64,000 nt of DNA from JARRQJ01 sp963810615 (lineage in GTDB: Bacteria > Pseudomonadota > Gammaproteobacteria > DRLM01). The notes below the pieces were generated by a model. That model did no database searches. It was not told where the DNA came from and saw only the letters and a program-made list of their open reading frames with translations. Each line of letters begins with the position of its first letter. Within the stretch, counting starts at the first letter, position 1. The position numbers and the translations under genes are program-made. Where the stretch lies: assembly GCA_963810615.1 (NCBI GenBank), contig CAWEOA010000008.1, positions 806,001 through 870,000 of the forward strand. Direction: 5' to 3'. Shown here piece by piece: positions 37,069-46,051 of this stretch.

Positions 37069-38243
37069 TGGCCGAGACGGCATCTACCGTGTTGTGCGTG
37101 GTTGGTGCGCGGCCCAACTTCATGAAGATCGCGCCGGTGATCGCCGCGCTACGCTCCGAGCCGTTTCGACTGAATACGCGACTCGTTCATACCGGGCAGC
37201 ACTACGATGTGGCGATGAACGAACGGTTTTTCCAGCAACTCGGTATTCCCGTCCCCGACATCAATCTGGAAGTGGGTTCCTTGAGCCACGCGGAGCAGAC
37301 CGCGGAGATCATGAGACGCATCGAGCCGGTATTGGATGCGGAAGCACCCGCAGCCTTGTTGGTCGTGGGTGATGTAAATTCCACCATAGCCTGCGCGCTG
37401 GTGGCAGCGAAGAAAGGCATCCCTGTGGCACATGTGGAGGCCGGTTTGCGCAGTTATGATCGTAGCATGCCGGAGGAGGTCAATCGGGTGCTAACCGATC
37501 AGATCTCCGAATGGTTGTTTACCACCGAATTCAAGGCCCGGGAGAATTTGTTGCGTGAGGGCATAGCCGATCAGCGGATCCATTTTGTCGGCAACGTCAT
37601 GATCGATACCCTGCTCGGTCAACGCCCACACGCGATCCCCGCGGCCGAGACCTTGGCGGCGGCTCCGGATCCGGATTTGTTTCTTGAGGCGCCGGCCGGC
37701 TTCGGTGTGTTGACCTTACATCGTCCGTCCAACGTTGACGATCCCCAGGTGTTACGGCGTTTATTGACCTCCCTGAGGCGGATCAGCGAGCAAGTCCCCC
37801 TGGTGTTCCCAGTCCATCCCCGCACCTTGAATCGGATTGAGGCGGCCGGTTTGACAGGTTTATTGGACGATCCCCGCATCCTCCGCCTGCCGCCGTTGGG
37901 TTACCTGGAGATGCTGGGCTTAATATCCGCGGCGCGTCTGGTATTGACCGATTCCGGCGGGATTCAGGAAGAAACCACCGCCCTGGGTATTCCATGCCTG
38001 ACGCTTCGGGATAATACCGAGCGTCCGATCACGGTGGAAGAAGGCACCAATACCATCGTGGGTACCGATGCTCAGCGCATCGAGCGGGCCGTTGCCGAAA
38101 TACTGGCAACTGGCGGTAAATCGGGCCGCGTCCCGGAGTTGTGGGACGGTCATGCGGCTCGGCGCATCGCGGAAGTTTTGCACCATGACCTCAGCCATGT
38201 GGTGTCCTCTCCCAGCACGGGTAGCGCGGCGAGGGGCAAGTAG
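37065..38243 (+). CDS. wecB: UDP-N-acetylglucosamine 2-epimerase (non-hydrolysing)
   Basis: Interconverts UDP-GlcNAc and UDP-ManNAc in the cytoplasm. The 392-residue protein has VVGARPNFMKIAPVIAAL at the N-terminus. Further motifs are LVHTGQHYD, VVGDVNSTIACALVA, HVEAGLRSYDRSMPEEVNR, VGNVMIDTLL, LTLHRPSNVDD and DSGGIQEETTALGIPCLTLRDNTERP, all characteristic. The product could be oxidised by the UDP-HexNAc dehydrogenase at 3799 to give a ManNAc uronic acid. Coupled to the preceding ATPase by a four-base overlap. It is followed by a repeat-rich gap. Confidence 0.95.
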   Translation: MMAETASTVLCVVGARPNFMKIAPVIAALRSEPFRLNTRLVHTGQHYDVAMNERFFQQLGIPVPDINLEVGSLSHAEQTAEIMRRIEPVLDAEAPAALLVVGDVNSTIACALVAAKKGIPVAHVEAGLRSYDRSMPEEVNRVLTDQISEWLFTTEFKARENLLREGIADQRIHFVGNVMIDTLLGQRPHAIPAAETLAAAPDPDLFLEAPAGFGVLTLHRPSNVDDPQVLRRLLTSLRRISEQVPLVFPVHPRTLNRIEAAGLTGLLDDPRILRLPPLGYLEMLGLISAARLVLTDSGGIQEETTALGIPCLTLRDNTERPITVEEGTNTIVGTDAQRIERAVAEILATGGKSGRVPELWDGHAARRIAEVLHHDLSHVVSSPSTGSAARGK

Positions 38244-38255
38244 CCCCTAGAGTTC

Positions 38256-38276
38256 ACCGCAAAGACGCAAAGTACG
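38256..38276. repeat. solo ACCGCAAAGACGCAAAG repeat
   Basis: Single copy of the repeat that flanks the GxxExxY nuclease gene at 48217-48242 and 48718-48743. It stands without the nuclease here. Confidence 0.75.
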
Positions 38277-38292
38277 ATACGGTTTATTTCCG

Positions 38293-38386
38293 CCCTCCCC
38301 TTCAAGGGGAGGGTCGGGGTGGGGATGGTGTTTAACATCTAATATGCAACCCATCCCCCTCCCAGCCTCCCCCTTGAAGGGGGAGG
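38293..38386. repeat. type A palindromic element, short form
   Basis: Left arm 38293-38333 begins CCCTCCCCTTCAAGGGGAGG and ends GGGGATGGTGTTT. The right arm 38348-38386 is its near reverse complement (AACCCATCCCCC...AAGGGGGAGG). Only 14 bases separate the arms. The same arms flank the DUF559 gene at 42243-42805. Confidence 0.85.
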
Positions 38387-38418
38387 AGAAGATTTATTAT
38401 CAAGTAGTGGGGCGGACT

Positions 38419-38698
38419 GAACCTATCTCAAAATTGGATTTCTTCGTGTCACGAGATTTATGCCCGAAACGATTGTTGAAAAAAATGCTTTTAGTTCCTT
38501 CTCCCTGCGGGATTTATGCCCTTTAGGGTAGAAGGTTAGGATGAGAGGGAGTTAAATCAAGAAGTTGAAGTGCATTACTCCCCTCACCCCACCCCTCTCC
38601 CTGAGGGAAGAGCGAAGCGAAGGGTGCGGGGTATAGTTGCTATATGCGAAAAAGTTGCCCGATTGATTTTAGCAACATGTCAATTTTGAGATAGGTTC
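38419..38698. mobile_element. MITE with 18-bp perfect inverted ends
   Basis: GAACCTATCTCAAAATTG (38419-38436) and its exact reverse complement (38681-38698) bound a 280-bp element with no transposase. A type B palindromic repeat sits inside. No clear target duplication is seen. Confidence 0.75.
38495..38612. repeat. type B palindromic intergenic repeat, nested in a MITE
   Basis: Arms CCTTCTCCCTGCGGG...TAGAAGGTTAGGATGAGAGGG and CCCCTCACCCCACCCCTCTCCCTGAGGG face each other. Same architecture as 2252-2364 and 3611-3748. Confidence 0.65.
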
Positions 38699-38762
38699 TA
38701 ATAATTTATAGTCTCCCACGGCTGGCGTGGCGGCATTGCGGTGAGAAACGGTCCAGTTGGTG

Positions 38763-39620
38763 ATGCAGAACATGATAACCAATGCCATGACGGTGGATGT
38801 GGAAGATTACCTCCACGTTTCCGCCTTCGAGAAGCATATCCGGCGTCAGGACTGGGAGGTCTTGCCGTGCCGGGTGGAACGCAATACCGACCGAGTATTG
38901 GCGTTGTTCGCCGATCATGATGTAAAGGCCACTTTCTTCATGCTGGGCTGGGTGGCGGAGCGGTATCCTGAATTGGTGCGCCGTATCGTTGCGGCGGGGC
39001 ATGAACTGGCCAGTCACGGTTATTCCCATGTGAGGGTGACGCAGCAGACCCCACAGGAGTTTCGGGAGGATGTGGTGCGCACCAAACGGTTGCTCGAAGA
39101 CCTCTCGGGGCTTGAGATCCGAGGTTATCGCGCCGCCAGCTATTCGATAGGCGCTAAGAATCTGTGGGCCCTGGAGATCTTGCAGGAAGCCGGGCATCGC
39201 TATAGCTCGAGCATCTATCCCATACGCCATGATCTCTACGGCATGCCGACCGCGCCCCGTTTTCCCTTTTATCCCAACCAAGGCGGCGATCTTCTGGAAA
39301 TCCCCATCACCACTGTGGAACTGCTCAATCAGAAGCTTCCTTGCGGCGGCGGCGGCTACTTTCGCCTACTGCCGTACGGTTGGTCACGATGGGCGATGCG
39401 CCGCGTGAATAAACATGATCGGCAGGCCTGCATCTTTTATTTTCATCCTTGGGAAATCGATCCGGACCAGCCGCGTCAACAAGGCATCGGACTGAAAACG
39501 CGTATCCGCCATTACACGAATCTGGCGGTAATGGAACAGCGCTTACGCAGGCTGATGGGAGAATTTAGTTGGGGACGTATGGATCAGGTGTTTCTTGATT
39601 CGCGCACTCAGTCGACATAA
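38763..39620 (+). CDS. XrtA-associated polysaccharide deacetylase
   Basis: NodB-fold carbohydrate deacetylase, 285 residues from the ATG at 38763, standard in exosortase A loci. The metal- and catalytic-site motifs are AMTVDVEDYLHVSAFE at the N-terminus and ELASHGYSHVRVTQQTP. GYRAASYSIG and the C-terminal FYFHPWEIDPDQPRQQG also fit. The family's TVDVEDY opening confirms that little sequence is missing, although ATG 38772 is an equally possible start. It has no signal peptide, so it probably acts on a cytoplasmic or lipid-linked sugar. No ribosome site is obvious upstream; the gene follows a repeat-rich gap, so its promoter may lie there. Confidence 0.92.
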   Translation: MQNMITNAMTVDVEDYLHVSAFEKHIRRQDWEVLPCRVERNTDRVLALFADHDVKATFFMLGWVAERYPELVRRIVAAGHELASHGYSHVRVTQQTPQEFREDVVRTKRLLEDLSGLEIRGYRAASYSIGAKNLWALEILQEAGHRYSSSIYPIRHDLYGMPTAPRFPFYPNQGGDLLEIPITTVELLNQKLPCGGGGYFRLLPYGWSRWAMRRVNKHDRQACIFYFHPWEIDPDQPRQQGIGLKTRIRHYTNLAVMEQRLRRLMGEFSWGRMDQVFLDSRTQST

Positions 39621-39680
39621 GGAAGCCCGATTAATCGGACGGTGATAGTTGATAGCTGAAGATCATATATTCTCTTTGTC

Positions 39681-39773
39681 CCCTCCCCTTCAAGGGGAGG
39701 GCTAGGGTGGGGATGGGGTTTAGACTTGCCAAGCAACCCATCCCCCTCCTAACCTCCCCCTTCAAGGGGGAGG
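39681..39773. repeat. type A palindromic element, short form
   Basis: Left arm starts CCCTCCCCTTCAAGGGGAGG, right arm ends CCCTTCAAGGGGGAGG, with about 15 bases between. It shares arms with 38293-38386 and the DUF559 element. Upstream, GTGATAGTTGATAGCTGA (39642-39659) is a vestige of the heptamer repeat. Confidence 0.85.
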
Positions 39774-39872
39774 AGAAGAACCTTGGTGAACGGAAAGGAA
39801 CGAATTAATCATGGGATCTGTTGCATTTTTTCTGTCAGACGAAGTGTATTGGGCAATATCCGAATTTATAAA

Positions 39873-40940
39873 ATGAATCTAACCGTGCCAACATCAATCC
39901 CCAAGCAGGCCGCGCTGGTAGTGAAATCTCTCGACGCGCACAACACAGCGCGCTGGGACAGCTTTGTCGCCGCCTGTCCGCAGGCGAGTTTTTTTCATCG
40001 TGCCGGATGGAAAGAGGTGCTGGAGCGTGCCTTTGGCCATCGCGGCTATTTCCTCTATGCCGAGCGCGACGGCCAGATCGAAGGGGTTCTGCCTTTGGGG
40101 CACGTTCGCAGCCGCTTGTTCGGGCATTATCTGAGCTCCACGCCGTTCTGCGTATACGGCGGTGTCGCGGCCGCTACGCCGGAGGCGGCAGAGGCCTTAG
40201 AGAATGAGGCCGAGTCCGTCGCCCGCGAGCTCGGGGTAGATTATCTGGAATTCCGCAACCGGGCTCCGCGGCACCCCGAGTGGCCGCGTAAGGACGATCT
40301 TTACGTGACCTTTCGCAAAGAGATCGATCCCGATCCCGAAAAGAACATGTTGGCCATTCCGCGCAAACAACGGGCCATGGTGCGCAAGGGCATCGAGGCC
40401 GGTTTGCAGGGGGAGATCGATACCGGCGTCGAACGATTTTATGACGCCTATTCACGCAGCGTGCACAAATTGGGGACGCCGGTATTCGCCAAGAAATATT
40501 TCCAGATACTGCAACAAGTCTTTACTGAGGACTGCGAAATTCTTACCGTTACCAAAGACAGCCGCGTGATTACCAGCGTGCTGAGTTTCTATTTTCGCGA
40601 TGAGGTCCTGCCCTATTACGGCGGCGGCAGCGAGATGGCCCGGGAATACAAGGGTAATGATTTTATGTATTGGGATTTGATGCGACGCGCTGCGGAGCGG
40701 GGCATACGGATCTTTGATTACGGACGCAGCAAGCTGGGTACCGGTTCCTATAGTTTCAAGAAGAACTGGGGTTTCGAGCCCGAACCCTTGCACTATGAAT
40801 ATCGGCTCATAAAGGCCCATACCGTTCCGGACGTGAACCCGTTGAATCCAAAATATCGCTTATTCATCAATCTGTGGAAGCGTTTGCCGCTGGCCGTCAC
40901 CCAGGTAATCGGTCCGCACTTAGTAAAGAATCTCGGGTAA
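39873..40940 (+). CDS. FemAB-related protein, XrtA/PEP-CTERM-associated
   Basis: GNAT-fold protein of the FemAB family (355 residues from the ATG at 39873), regularly found in exosortase A loci. Typical features are WDSFVAACPQASFFHRAGWKEVLERAFGH, AIPRKQRAMVRKGIEAGL, LSFYFRDEVLPYYGGG and FDYGRSKLGTGSYSFKKNWGFEPEPL. Relatives transfer amino acids from aminoacyl-tRNA, so this protein may attach an amino acid to the polymer, but the acceptor is unknown. The upstream 30 codons read into non-conserved sequence and are excluded. The next gene starts four bases after its stop. Confidence 0.9.
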   Translation: MNLTVPTSIPKQAALVVKSLDAHNTARWDSFVAACPQASFFHRAGWKEVLERAFGHRGYFLYAERDGQIEGVLPLGHVRSRLFGHYLSSTPFCVYGGVAAATPEAAEALENEAESVARELGVDYLEFRNRAPRHPEWPRKDDLYVTFRKEIDPDPEKNMLAIPRKQRAMVRKGIEAGLQGEIDTGVERFYDAYSRSVHKLGTPVFAKKYFQILQQVFTEDCEILTVTKDSRVITSVLSFYFRDEVLPYYGGGSEMAREYKGNDFMYWDLMRRAAERGIRIFDYGRSKLGTGSYSFKKNWGFEPEPLHYEYRLIKAHTVPDVNPLNPKYRLFINLWKRLPLAVTQVIGPHLVKNLG

Positions 40941-40944
40941 GGAC

Positions 40945-42237
40945 GTGAACGAATTATTGTTCTTGACTCACCGCATTCCTTATCCCCCCAACAAGGGGGA
41001 CAAGCTGCGTTCGTTCAATCTATTGAAACAATTACAGCGTGATTATCGTGTCCATCTGGCTGCGTTTATCGACGATGAAGATGATTGGCGTCATGTGGAT
41101 GCCTTGCAGGCGATGGTCGGAGAGTGTTATTTCGTACGCCTGACACCATGGCGCGCTAAGCTGCGCAGTCTGCCGGCCTTATTGGGGGAAACTCCCTTGA
41201 GTTTGCCTTACTATCGCGACGCTGCATTACAGGCGTGGGTCGATCGTCTGCTGGAGGAGCGACCGGTACGCCGGGTGATCATCTTCTCCGGTGCCATGGC
41301 GCAGTACCTGGAGAAACCGGCTTACAGTCATCTGCGGCGTATCGTCGATTTTGTCGATATCGATTCGGATAAATGGCGGCAGTACGCCGAATCGCAAGCC
41401 TGGCCCATGAGCTGGATTTATCGGCGCGAGGCGCGCACCTTATTGAGCTATGAACGGCACGTGGCGGCCATGATGGATGCCAGCGTATTTGTCTCAAACA
41501 GCGAAGCGGAGTTGTTCAAACAGCTGGCCCCTGAAGCGGCGGCGCGAGTATGGGACATTCATAATGGCGTCGACGTGGATTATTTCGATCCGACCCAGGA
41601 GTATCCCGTTCCCTATGCGGCCTCGGAAATGGCCATCGTGTTCACCGGCGCCATGGACTATTGGGCCAATGTGGATGCGGTGACATGGTTTGCGCGGGAA
41701 GTTTTCCCGGCGGTGCGGCAACGCCACGCGACGGCGCATTTTTATATCGTCGGAGCACGGCCGAGTAATGCCGTACAACAATTGTCACAAGCGCCTGGTA
41801 TTACGGTGACCGGCACCGTCAAGGACATTCGTCCCTATCTTGCCCATGCCCGCGTGGCGGTGGCGCCGTTACGCATCGCCCGTGGGGTACAGAATAAGGT
41901 CCTGGAGGCCATGGCCATGGCCAGGCCGGTGGTGGTAACCCCCCAAGCCTTGGACGGAATCCGGTGTCAGGCTGACCGGGAAGTGGTCGTGGCGGAGGGT
42001 GCAGCGGCCTTCACCGACCGGGTTTGCGCTATCTTGCGGGGTAGCGCGCAGAGCGTGGCCGACGCGGCGCGGCGCCGCGTAGTGAGCGATTATAGCTGGG
42101 AGAGCAATTTGAAGCGCTTCGAGGCCTTGTTGGAAGGTACTTCGCCCGAATATTCAGTGCTAAATAGCAATACAGCTGTAAAATCCTTGAGCGAAAATAT
42201 GGGTTCTACGGCTCCTGAGAGTAGAGGTGCAGGATGA
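40945..42237 (+). CDS. XrtA-associated glycosyltransferase (first, Stp1-type)
   Basis: GT4-family glycosyltransferase of 430 residues. The opening ELLFLTHRIPYPPNKGDKLRSFNLLKQL is the signature of the PEP-CTERM/EpsH1-associated sugar transferase. Later motifs are VDIDSDKWRQYA, HNGVDVDYFDP, VFTGAMDYWANVDAVTWF and APLRIARGVQNKVLEAMAMARPVV with the sugar-nucleotide-binding Glu. The GTG start lies close behind the FemAB stop. The last 25 residues are not conserved-looking and run into a type A repeat arm, which probably extended the reading frame. Confidence 0.92.
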   Translation: MNELLFLTHRIPYPPNKGDKLRSFNLLKQLQRDYRVHLAAFIDDEDDWRHVDALQAMVGECYFVRLTPWRAKLRSLPALLGETPLSLPYYRDAALQAWVDRLLEERPVRRVIIFSGAMAQYLEKPAYSHLRRIVDFVDIDSDKWRQYAESQAWPMSWIYRREARTLLSYERHVAAMMDASVFVSNSEAELFKQLAPEAAARVWDIHNGVDVDYFDPTQEYPVPYAASEMAIVFTGAMDYWANVDAVTWFAREVFPAVRQRHATAHFYIVGARPSNAVQQLSQAPGITVTGTVKDIRPYLAHARVAVAPLRIARGVQNKVLEAMAMARPVVVTPQALDGIRCQADREVVVAEGAAAFTDRVCAILRGSAQSVADAARRRVVSDYSWESNLKRFEALLEGTSPEYSVLNSNTAVKSLSENMGSTAPESRGAG

Positions 42238-42242
42238 ATGAG

Positions 42243-42805
42243 CCCCCTCCCCTTCAAGGGGAGGGTTGGGGCGGGGATGGAGTTTTAGCAGTTCACGGGA
42301 AGTGCCGGCCTTTATACGGTCGTGTGAGTGGGCCGCGTAGCACCAAGTTTTCTCCGCCAGGGTACATTCTAAGCACCCCGGCGGGTATGCACGATGGGGA
42401 TGGGGTCGCTGACATGAAAGGCCAAACAAACAAGCAGATCCTCGAAAATAAATTGCAGCGTGTTTTGCGAAATAATATGACTGAGGCGGAACAGCTGCTG
42501 TGGCGAAATTTGCGTAGAGGTCAAATGGACGGCCAAAAGTTTCGTCGGCAGCATCCGTTTCGAGACTACATCTTGGACTTCGTTTGCCTGGAAGCGAAAC
42601 TGGTTATAGAGGTGGATGGTGGCCAGCATGCCGAGTTTCAGGAGAAAGACGGCTGTCGTACAGCGGACCTTGAAAGAGCTGGGTTTAAAGTCCTTCGATT
42701 TTGGAATAATGAAGTTTTGCATGAGTTGGAAGTGGTCAAGGAATCGATATGGCAGGCTTTGCAAACCCCACCCCCATCCCAACCTTCCCCCTGAGGGGGA
42801 AGGTG
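42243..42805. mobile_element. type A element carrying a DUF559 nuclease gene
   Basis: Left arm 42243-42285 and right arm 42763-42805 are inverted copies (33 of 41 aligned bases identical) of the repeat also found as short elements at 38293-38386, 39681-39773 and 46052-46160. The only gene inside encodes a PD-(D/E)XK-like nuclease whose last codons are part of the right arm. No transposase is present. Confidence 0.7.
42414..42794 (+). CDS. DUF559 (VSR-like) endonuclease-domain protein
   Basis: A 126-residue protein of the DUF559 family, a branch of the PD-(D/E)XK nuclease superfamily related to the very-short-patch repair endonuclease. The core LRRGQMDGQKFRRQHPFRDYILDFVCLEAKLVIEVDGGQH carries the conserved Asp and Glu-x-Asp residues. 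AGFKVLRFWNNEVL completes the domain. The start is taken at ATG 42414 because residues before it come from repeat sequence. The C-terminus (PPPSQPSP) is read out of the right repeat arm. It is an insertion between two exopolysaccharide genes and unrelated to polymer synthesis. Confidence 0.85.
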   Translation: MKGQTNKQILENKLQRVLRNNMTEAEQLLWRNLRRGQMDGQKFRRQHPFRDYILDFVCLEAKLVIEVDGGQHAEFQEKDGCRTADLERAGFKVLRFWNNEVLHELEVVKESIWQALQTPPPSQPSP

Positions 42806-43124
42806 AAGAGCGGAAAGACGAAGAGAGGTATTTTTCAGCATTATGTTAGGAAAATTCTGATTTATTCGCCGCTTCAATTCGAGGGTAGCCGAAATTATCT
42901 ACCCTCCGCTTTATGGGAAGGGCAGCCTAATATATTCACCCTCCCCTTCAAGGGAATGGCAGCCTAATATATTCACCCTCCCCTTCAAGGGGAGGGTTGG
43001 GGAGGGGATGGGGTTTTTAGCAAGGCTAACAGGCTGTAGTGCAGATGTAATCTTTGGTGAATACACAGAATGCTAAGCGTTTGATGGATAAATTTACGAC
43101 AGCCGTGGTTATGAGAGGTAAGTG
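42806..43124. other. gap before exosortase A with tandem 37-bp duplication and a half type A repeat
   Basis: A 37-bp unit beginning CAGCCTAATATATTCACC is repeated directly (starts at 42923 and 42960). A left type A arm follows at 42976-43018 with no matching right arm. The remaining sequence up to the exosortase start is leader-like with AGAGG before the ATG. No gene is supported. Confidence 0.65.
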
Positions 43125-44726
43125 ATGGTCGACCAAGTCCCACCGAATACCACCGATGCATTACCGGAAACGTCCGCTATGCCCAACGGGCTAGCCCAAC
43201 ATCGCCAACTATGGCGAACCCCCGCCATCCTGACCATTGCATTGGTCCTTACGGTGTTCGCCATCTTCTGGCAAACCAGCTGGTCGATGGTGTCGATTTG
43301 GATCCGCTCCGAGACCTTTACTCATGGCTTTTTGATACTACCCATCAGCGCCTATTTAATTTGGCAAAAGCGCAAAGACCTCTTGCAGTGCACGCCGGCC
43401 CCCAACTGGTGGGGAATCCCGCTGCTGATAGGTTTGGGGCTGGTATGGTTGGTGGCGCACTCCGCCAGTGTATTGGTGCTGGAGCAATTGGCGATGATGG
43501 CCATGATTCCGACACTGGTGTGGACCGTTCTGGGCTGGCAGGTGACATGGGCCATTGCCTTTCCTCTGGCATTCCTGATATTTGCTGTGCCGATGGGGGA
43601 GGAATTGATCCCCTACATGATGGATTTTACGGCGGACTTTACGGTATCGGCCCTGCAGCTTACCGGGATTCCGGTATATCACGAAGGTACCTTTTTCGAG
43701 ATCCCCAGTGGCCGCTGGTCGGTGGTGGAGGGCTGTAGCGGAGTTCGTTACCTTATCGCCTCGGTGACACTGGGTTGTTTGTATGCCTATTTGACCTACC
43801 GGACCCTGTGGCGGCGCCTGTTATTCATCGCCGCTTCAGTGATCGTGCCGGTTATTGCCAACGGCCTGCGTGCCTATATGATTGTCATGATCGCGCATTT
43901 GAGCGATATGCGTCTGGCCTTGGGCGTGGATCATATAATTTACGGTTGGGTGTTCTTTGGTCTGGTAATGCTGCTGCTGTTTTGGTTGGGATCTTTCTGG
44001 CGTGAGGACATTGGCGATGAAAAGAGCGGTGGAAAATCGGCTCAAATTCCTTCCCGTCCGCCCACCCTTGTATCGCAAAAGTCATTCCTGGCGGTAAGTG
44101 GTGCCGTTTTGGTTGTGGTGGCAATGTGGCCTGCTATAGGGGCTTATATGAGTACGGCGGCCGATGCTCCGATCAATGTGTCGCTGGCGACGCCTGTGCC
44201 GCAAGGAGGATGGCAAGTCACGGACAGACCGCTCAGCACATGGCGGCCACGTTATATCGGGACCGATGCGGCACTGGATCAAACTTATCAGCACGGCGCG
44301 CAGCGGGTGAGCGTGTACATGGCTTATTACCGGCGACAGCGTCAGGGTTCGGAATTGATCAACTCCCAAAATGTGTTGATACCGCAAAAAGATCCGGTAT
44401 GGAGACAAACAGCGGATTCACCCTACGAAGTCAGTATCGACGGCAAGCGCTGGGAGGTGCGTTTGGCGAAAATGCGGTCCGAGGGGCAGGATTTGCTGGT
44501 GTGGTATTGGTATTGGGTCAATGGTCGCACGACGACCAATCATTATTTGGCGAAACTGTGGGATGCCAAAGCCAAGCTCCTGGGTGAGAAGGGAGACGCT
44601 GCCGCCATAGTGATCAGTACCCCCTTTACAGAGGAGACCGGTGAGGCGGAGGACGTGCTCAAGTCATTTATGACGGTGATGCAACCCTCTATTGAAACGA
44701 GCCTAGAGAACACCGAGCATGAATAG
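43125..44726 (+). CDS. xrtA: exosortase A with C-terminal EpsI domain
   Basis: Multi-helix inner-membrane cysteine transpeptidase that recognises the PEP-CTERM signal, cleaves it and passes the protein on, in close link with exopolysaccharide. From the ATG at 43125 (AGAGG six bases before) it has 533 residues. Around eight helices lie between 30 and 300. The catalytic triad is visible: Cys204 in VVEGCSGVRYLIAS, Arg249 in VIANGLRAYMIV and His270 in GVDHIIYGWVFF. After about residue 320 comes the EpsI-type periplasmic domain (GGWQVTDRPLSTWRPRYIGTDAALDQTY, VSVYMAYYRRQRQGSELINSQN). Its end overlaps the next gene by eight bases. Confidence 0.96.
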   Translation: MVDQVPPNTTDALPETSAMPNGLAQHRQLWRTPAILTIALVLTVFAIFWQTSWSMVSIWIRSETFTHGFLILPISAYLIWQKRKDLLQCTPAPNWWGIPLLIGLGLVWLVAHSASVLVLEQLAMMAMIPTLVWTVLGWQVTWAIAFPLAFLIFAVPMGEELIPYMMDFTADFTVSALQLTGIPVYHEGTFFEIPSGRWSVVEGCSGVRYLIASVTLGCLYAYLTYRTLWRRLLFIAASVIVPVIANGLRAYMIVMIAHLSDMRLALGVDHIIYGWVFFGLVMLLLFWLGSFWREDIGDEKSGGKSAQIPSRPPTLVSQKSFLAVSGAVLVVVAMWPAIGAYMSTAADAPINVSLATPVPQGGWQVTDRPLSTWRPRYIGTDAALDQTYQHGAQRVSVYMAYYRRQRQGSELINSQNVLIPQKDPVWRQTADSPYEVSIDGKRWEVRLAKMRSEGQDLLVWYWYWVNGRTTTNHYLAKLWDAKAKLLGEKGDAAAIVISTPFTEETGEAEDVLKSFMTVMQPSIETSLENTEHE

Positions 44727-45960
44727 AGCAGCGCAGGAGATTGCGCCGGGCGAGGAAGAGATTCGATCCGCACCGCAGGCCGATTTCACAAGATCTACTA
44801 TGGATACGGACACCCGATTGCGGCCGCTGATCGCTCACGTTATCTACCGTCTCGATGTGGGCGGGTTGGAGAACGGCTTGATCAATCTCATCAATCGTAC
44901 CCCGCAATATCGGCATGCAGTGATCTGTATGACTGAATACACCGACTTCTCGCGGCGGATCACCCACGATGCGGTTGACTTGTATGCCCTGCACAAGCGG
45001 GCGGGTCAGGACATAGGCGTATATTTTCGGCTGTGGCGCCTGTTTCGCCGCCTGCGTCCCGATATCGTTCATACTCGTAATCTATCCGCTTTGGAGGCGC
45101 AACTACCGGCATTTCTGGCCGCCGTGCCGGGGCGTGTACACGGGGAGCACGGTTGGGACGTGCATGACATCGATGGCGGCAATCGCAAGTATCAATGGCT
45201 GCGCCGCTTTTATCGCTATCTGGTCCAGCGCTATATCCCGCTGTCCGATGAACTGGATCGTTATTTACGGCAGCGTATCAGGGTGGATGCCGCCAAGATC
45301 GCCAGGATTTATAACGGCGTCGATACAGTCCGGTTTCACCCGGCATCGCCCGTGCGGGAGGATCTGCCCGTGACGGACTTCGCTACCCCCGACACGGTAA
45401 TCATCGGGACGGTCGGGCGGATGCAGGCGGTAAAAGATCCGTTAAATTTAGTCCACGCCTTTATTCATTTGTCACAGCGTGACCGTCTTAGTCAGTATCG
45501 GCTGCGCCTGGTCATGATCGGCGACGGCCCCTTGCGTCGTGAGGCGCTGGATATGCTGGAAACGGCGGGGCTTGCCCACTGCGCCTGGCTGCCGGGCTCC
45601 CGGGATGATATTGCGGATATGCTGCGTTGTATGGATATTTTTACCCTGCCTTCGCGAGCGGAAGGGATTTCAAACACCATCCTGGAGGCCATGGCCAGCG
45701 CGCTGCCGGTGGTGGCGACACGAGTAGGCGGCAACAGTGAATTGATTACTGAAGGCGTCAGCGGTGCCTTGGTACCAGCCTCCGACCCGATCGCCTTGGC
45801 GAATGCCATTGAAGTCTATCTGCGTGATCAGGCCTTGCGAAAAAGTCATGGCCATGCTGGCCGCGAGCGCGTCGAAATGACCTTCGGCATTGATGAGATG
45901 GTGAACAAATACGTACGAGTGTACGAGAGCGTTTTTCGATCAGCGGAAATTAGAAATTAA
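44719..45960 (+). CDS. XrtA-associated glycosyltransferase (second, Stp2-type)
   Basis: GT4-family glycosyltransferase of 413 residues placed directly after exosortase A, as in other such loci. Motifs: HVIYRLDVGGLENGLINLINRTP, VHTRNLSALEAQLPAFLA, GEHGWDVHD, IYNGVDTVRFHPAS, IGTVGRMQAVKDPLNLVHAF, LPGSRDDIADMLRCMDIFTLPSRAEGISNTILEAMASALPVVAT. The last contains the E-x7-E donor-binding motif. The start overlaps the exosortase stop (ATGAATAG), so translation is coupled. Donor sugar is unknown. Confidence 0.93.
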   Translation: MNRAAQEIAPGEEEIRSAPQADFTRSTMDTDTRLRPLIAHVIYRLDVGGLENGLINLINRTPQYRHAVICMTEYTDFSRRITHDAVDLYALHKRAGQDIGVYFRLWRLFRRLRPDIVHTRNLSALEAQLPAFLAAVPGRVHGEHGWDVHDIDGGNRKYQWLRRFYRYLVQRYIPLSDELDRYLRQRIRVDAAKIARIYNGVDTVRFHPASPVREDLPVTDFATPDTVIIGTVGRMQAVKDPLNLVHAFIHLSQRDRLSQYRLRLVMIGDGPLRREALDMLETAGLAHCAWLPGSRDDIADMLRCMDIFTLPSRAEGISNTILEAMASALPVVATRVGGNSELITEGVSGALVPASDPIALANAIEVYLRDQALRKSHGHAGRERVEMTFGIDEMVNKYVRVYESVFRSAEIRN

Positions 45961-46051
45961 ATCGAAGATGTAAGCTTCCGGCTATGCCAGACAGCTTGAA
46001 GATATTTTACCTCCGCGGTGGTTTTATAGAGGAATTTTACAATTAGTGTTT

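Larger units (their letters stand above)
38244..38762. other. repeat-filled gap before the deacetylase gene
   Basis: No gene. From left to right: a solo copy of the ACCGCAAAGACGCAAAG repeat (38256-38276), a short type A palindromic element (38293-38386), and a MITE with 18-bp arms (38419-38698) into which a type B repeat (38495-38612) has been placed. Confidence 0.75.

Noticed and set aside
42749..42967. Short plus-strand frame across the repeats after the DUF559 gene
   Set aside because: Consists mostly of translated repeat arms (Pro/Gly-rich) with no independent evidence.
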